From an uncultured Clostridia bacterium (GTDB lineage: Bacteria; Bacillota; Clostridia; TANB77; CAG-508), in NCBI GenBank assembly GCA_944392105.1, contig CALXVM010000019.1, forward strand, positions 1 to 35,736: a DNA stretch of 35,736 bases. The letters run 5' to 3'. Below are positions 35,490 to 35,736 of this stretch, in pieces. The notes under the pieces are model-generated. The model was not told where the DNA came from. It did no database searches and saw only the letters and a list, made by a program, of their open reading frames with translations. Each line of letters begins with the position of its first letter. Positions within the stretch are counted from its first letter, which is position 1. The translations under genes and the position numbers were made by a program.

Positions 35490-35736
35490 TTATCCGCATT
35501 TATCTTCATTATGGCTATATTTTAATTTAGTTGCCATTCCTCCCCTTATATGTCTTTCTGCCTTATTTTCATCTAATATGTTTCTTACTTCATGTGCTAA
35601 TATAGGGTTTATCTTAAGTAGTCTTTCACTAACATCTTTGTGTACTGTTGTTACTTTTTGTAACGGTAGAATTTATATCTTCAAAATTTGTAATTACTGT
35701 AGGTTGGCTTCCAATTTCATTTAATAATTTTAATCT
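35490..35736 (-). pseudogene. 3' part of an unidentified gene, frame broken by one base
   Basis: From the window end two frames join. The first reads RLKLLNEIGSQPTVITNFED and onward to about 35665. The second continues VTTVHKDVSERLLKINPI, through AHEVRNILDENKAERHIRGG, to MATKLKYSHNEDKCG and a stop at 35490-35492. One surplus A in the A5 run near 35663-35659 separates them. Both parts look like genuine protein, with a Leu/Glu/Arg-rich helical C terminus. The family is not recognised and the start lies outside the window. It may be a broken gene or a sequence error. Confidence 0.6.

Overview
The window looks like chromosome of a low-GC Bacillota, most likely a gut-type Clostridia lineage. The evidence is very AT-rich intergenic DNA, AGGAGG-type ribosome binding sites, sigma-A promoters (many with an extended TGn -10), typical Firmicutes housekeeping neighbours (cmk-plsC, typA-lepA, rpsO-pnp) and small 'GITLIALVVT' prepilin-like proteins. 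No name can be given from sequence alone. Nearly everything is read leftward (minus strand). The rightward genes are a zinc-ribbon protein, a large membrane glycosyltransferase and a secreted protein near the right end.

Layout, left to right. 1-590: a leftward promoter for a gene outside the window and a 12-bp tandem repeat. 590-9411: an exported protein of unknown function, RlmB, LepA (start region out of frame), TypA (with a long structured leader), PlsC, Cmk and a P-loop/Asp23 protein. 9570-11843: a prepilin-like/SUMF1 protein preceded by a (CT)17 tract that lies inside a short leader ORF, then a RelE/ParE-type toxin-antitoxin pair with a perfect palindromic operator. 12176-20205: a processive-type GT2, PNPase, S15, a small membrane protein, a LacX-like aldose epimerase and RecG. 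20584-28187: a membrane-anchored protein, GalE and a surface-sugar cluster (GtrII-like, GT-C and GtrB-like), then a second prepilin/SUMF1 gene. 28686-30821: a rightward zinc-ribbon gene and a GT-C glycosyltransferase.

30860-31578 holds the best find: a complete candidate type III (protein-RNA) toxin-antitoxin locus. A CptN/ToxN-like toxin is preceded by a consensus-like promoter, two exact-period 48-nt repeats with a conserved internal stem, and a terminator between repeats and toxin. To its right are an ABC exporter operon (permease plus ATPase), a small GC-richer secreted-protein unit bounded by 13-bp inverted repeats, and the frameshifted end of an unidentified gene.

Other notable structure: a dispersed 26-29 bp repeat (four full copies) at gene ends; two related long palindromic elements whose arms differ in sequence but stay self-complementary; a typA leader that can fold two ways; and three places where a reading frame is broken by one base in or near a homopolymer, which may be biology or sequence error.
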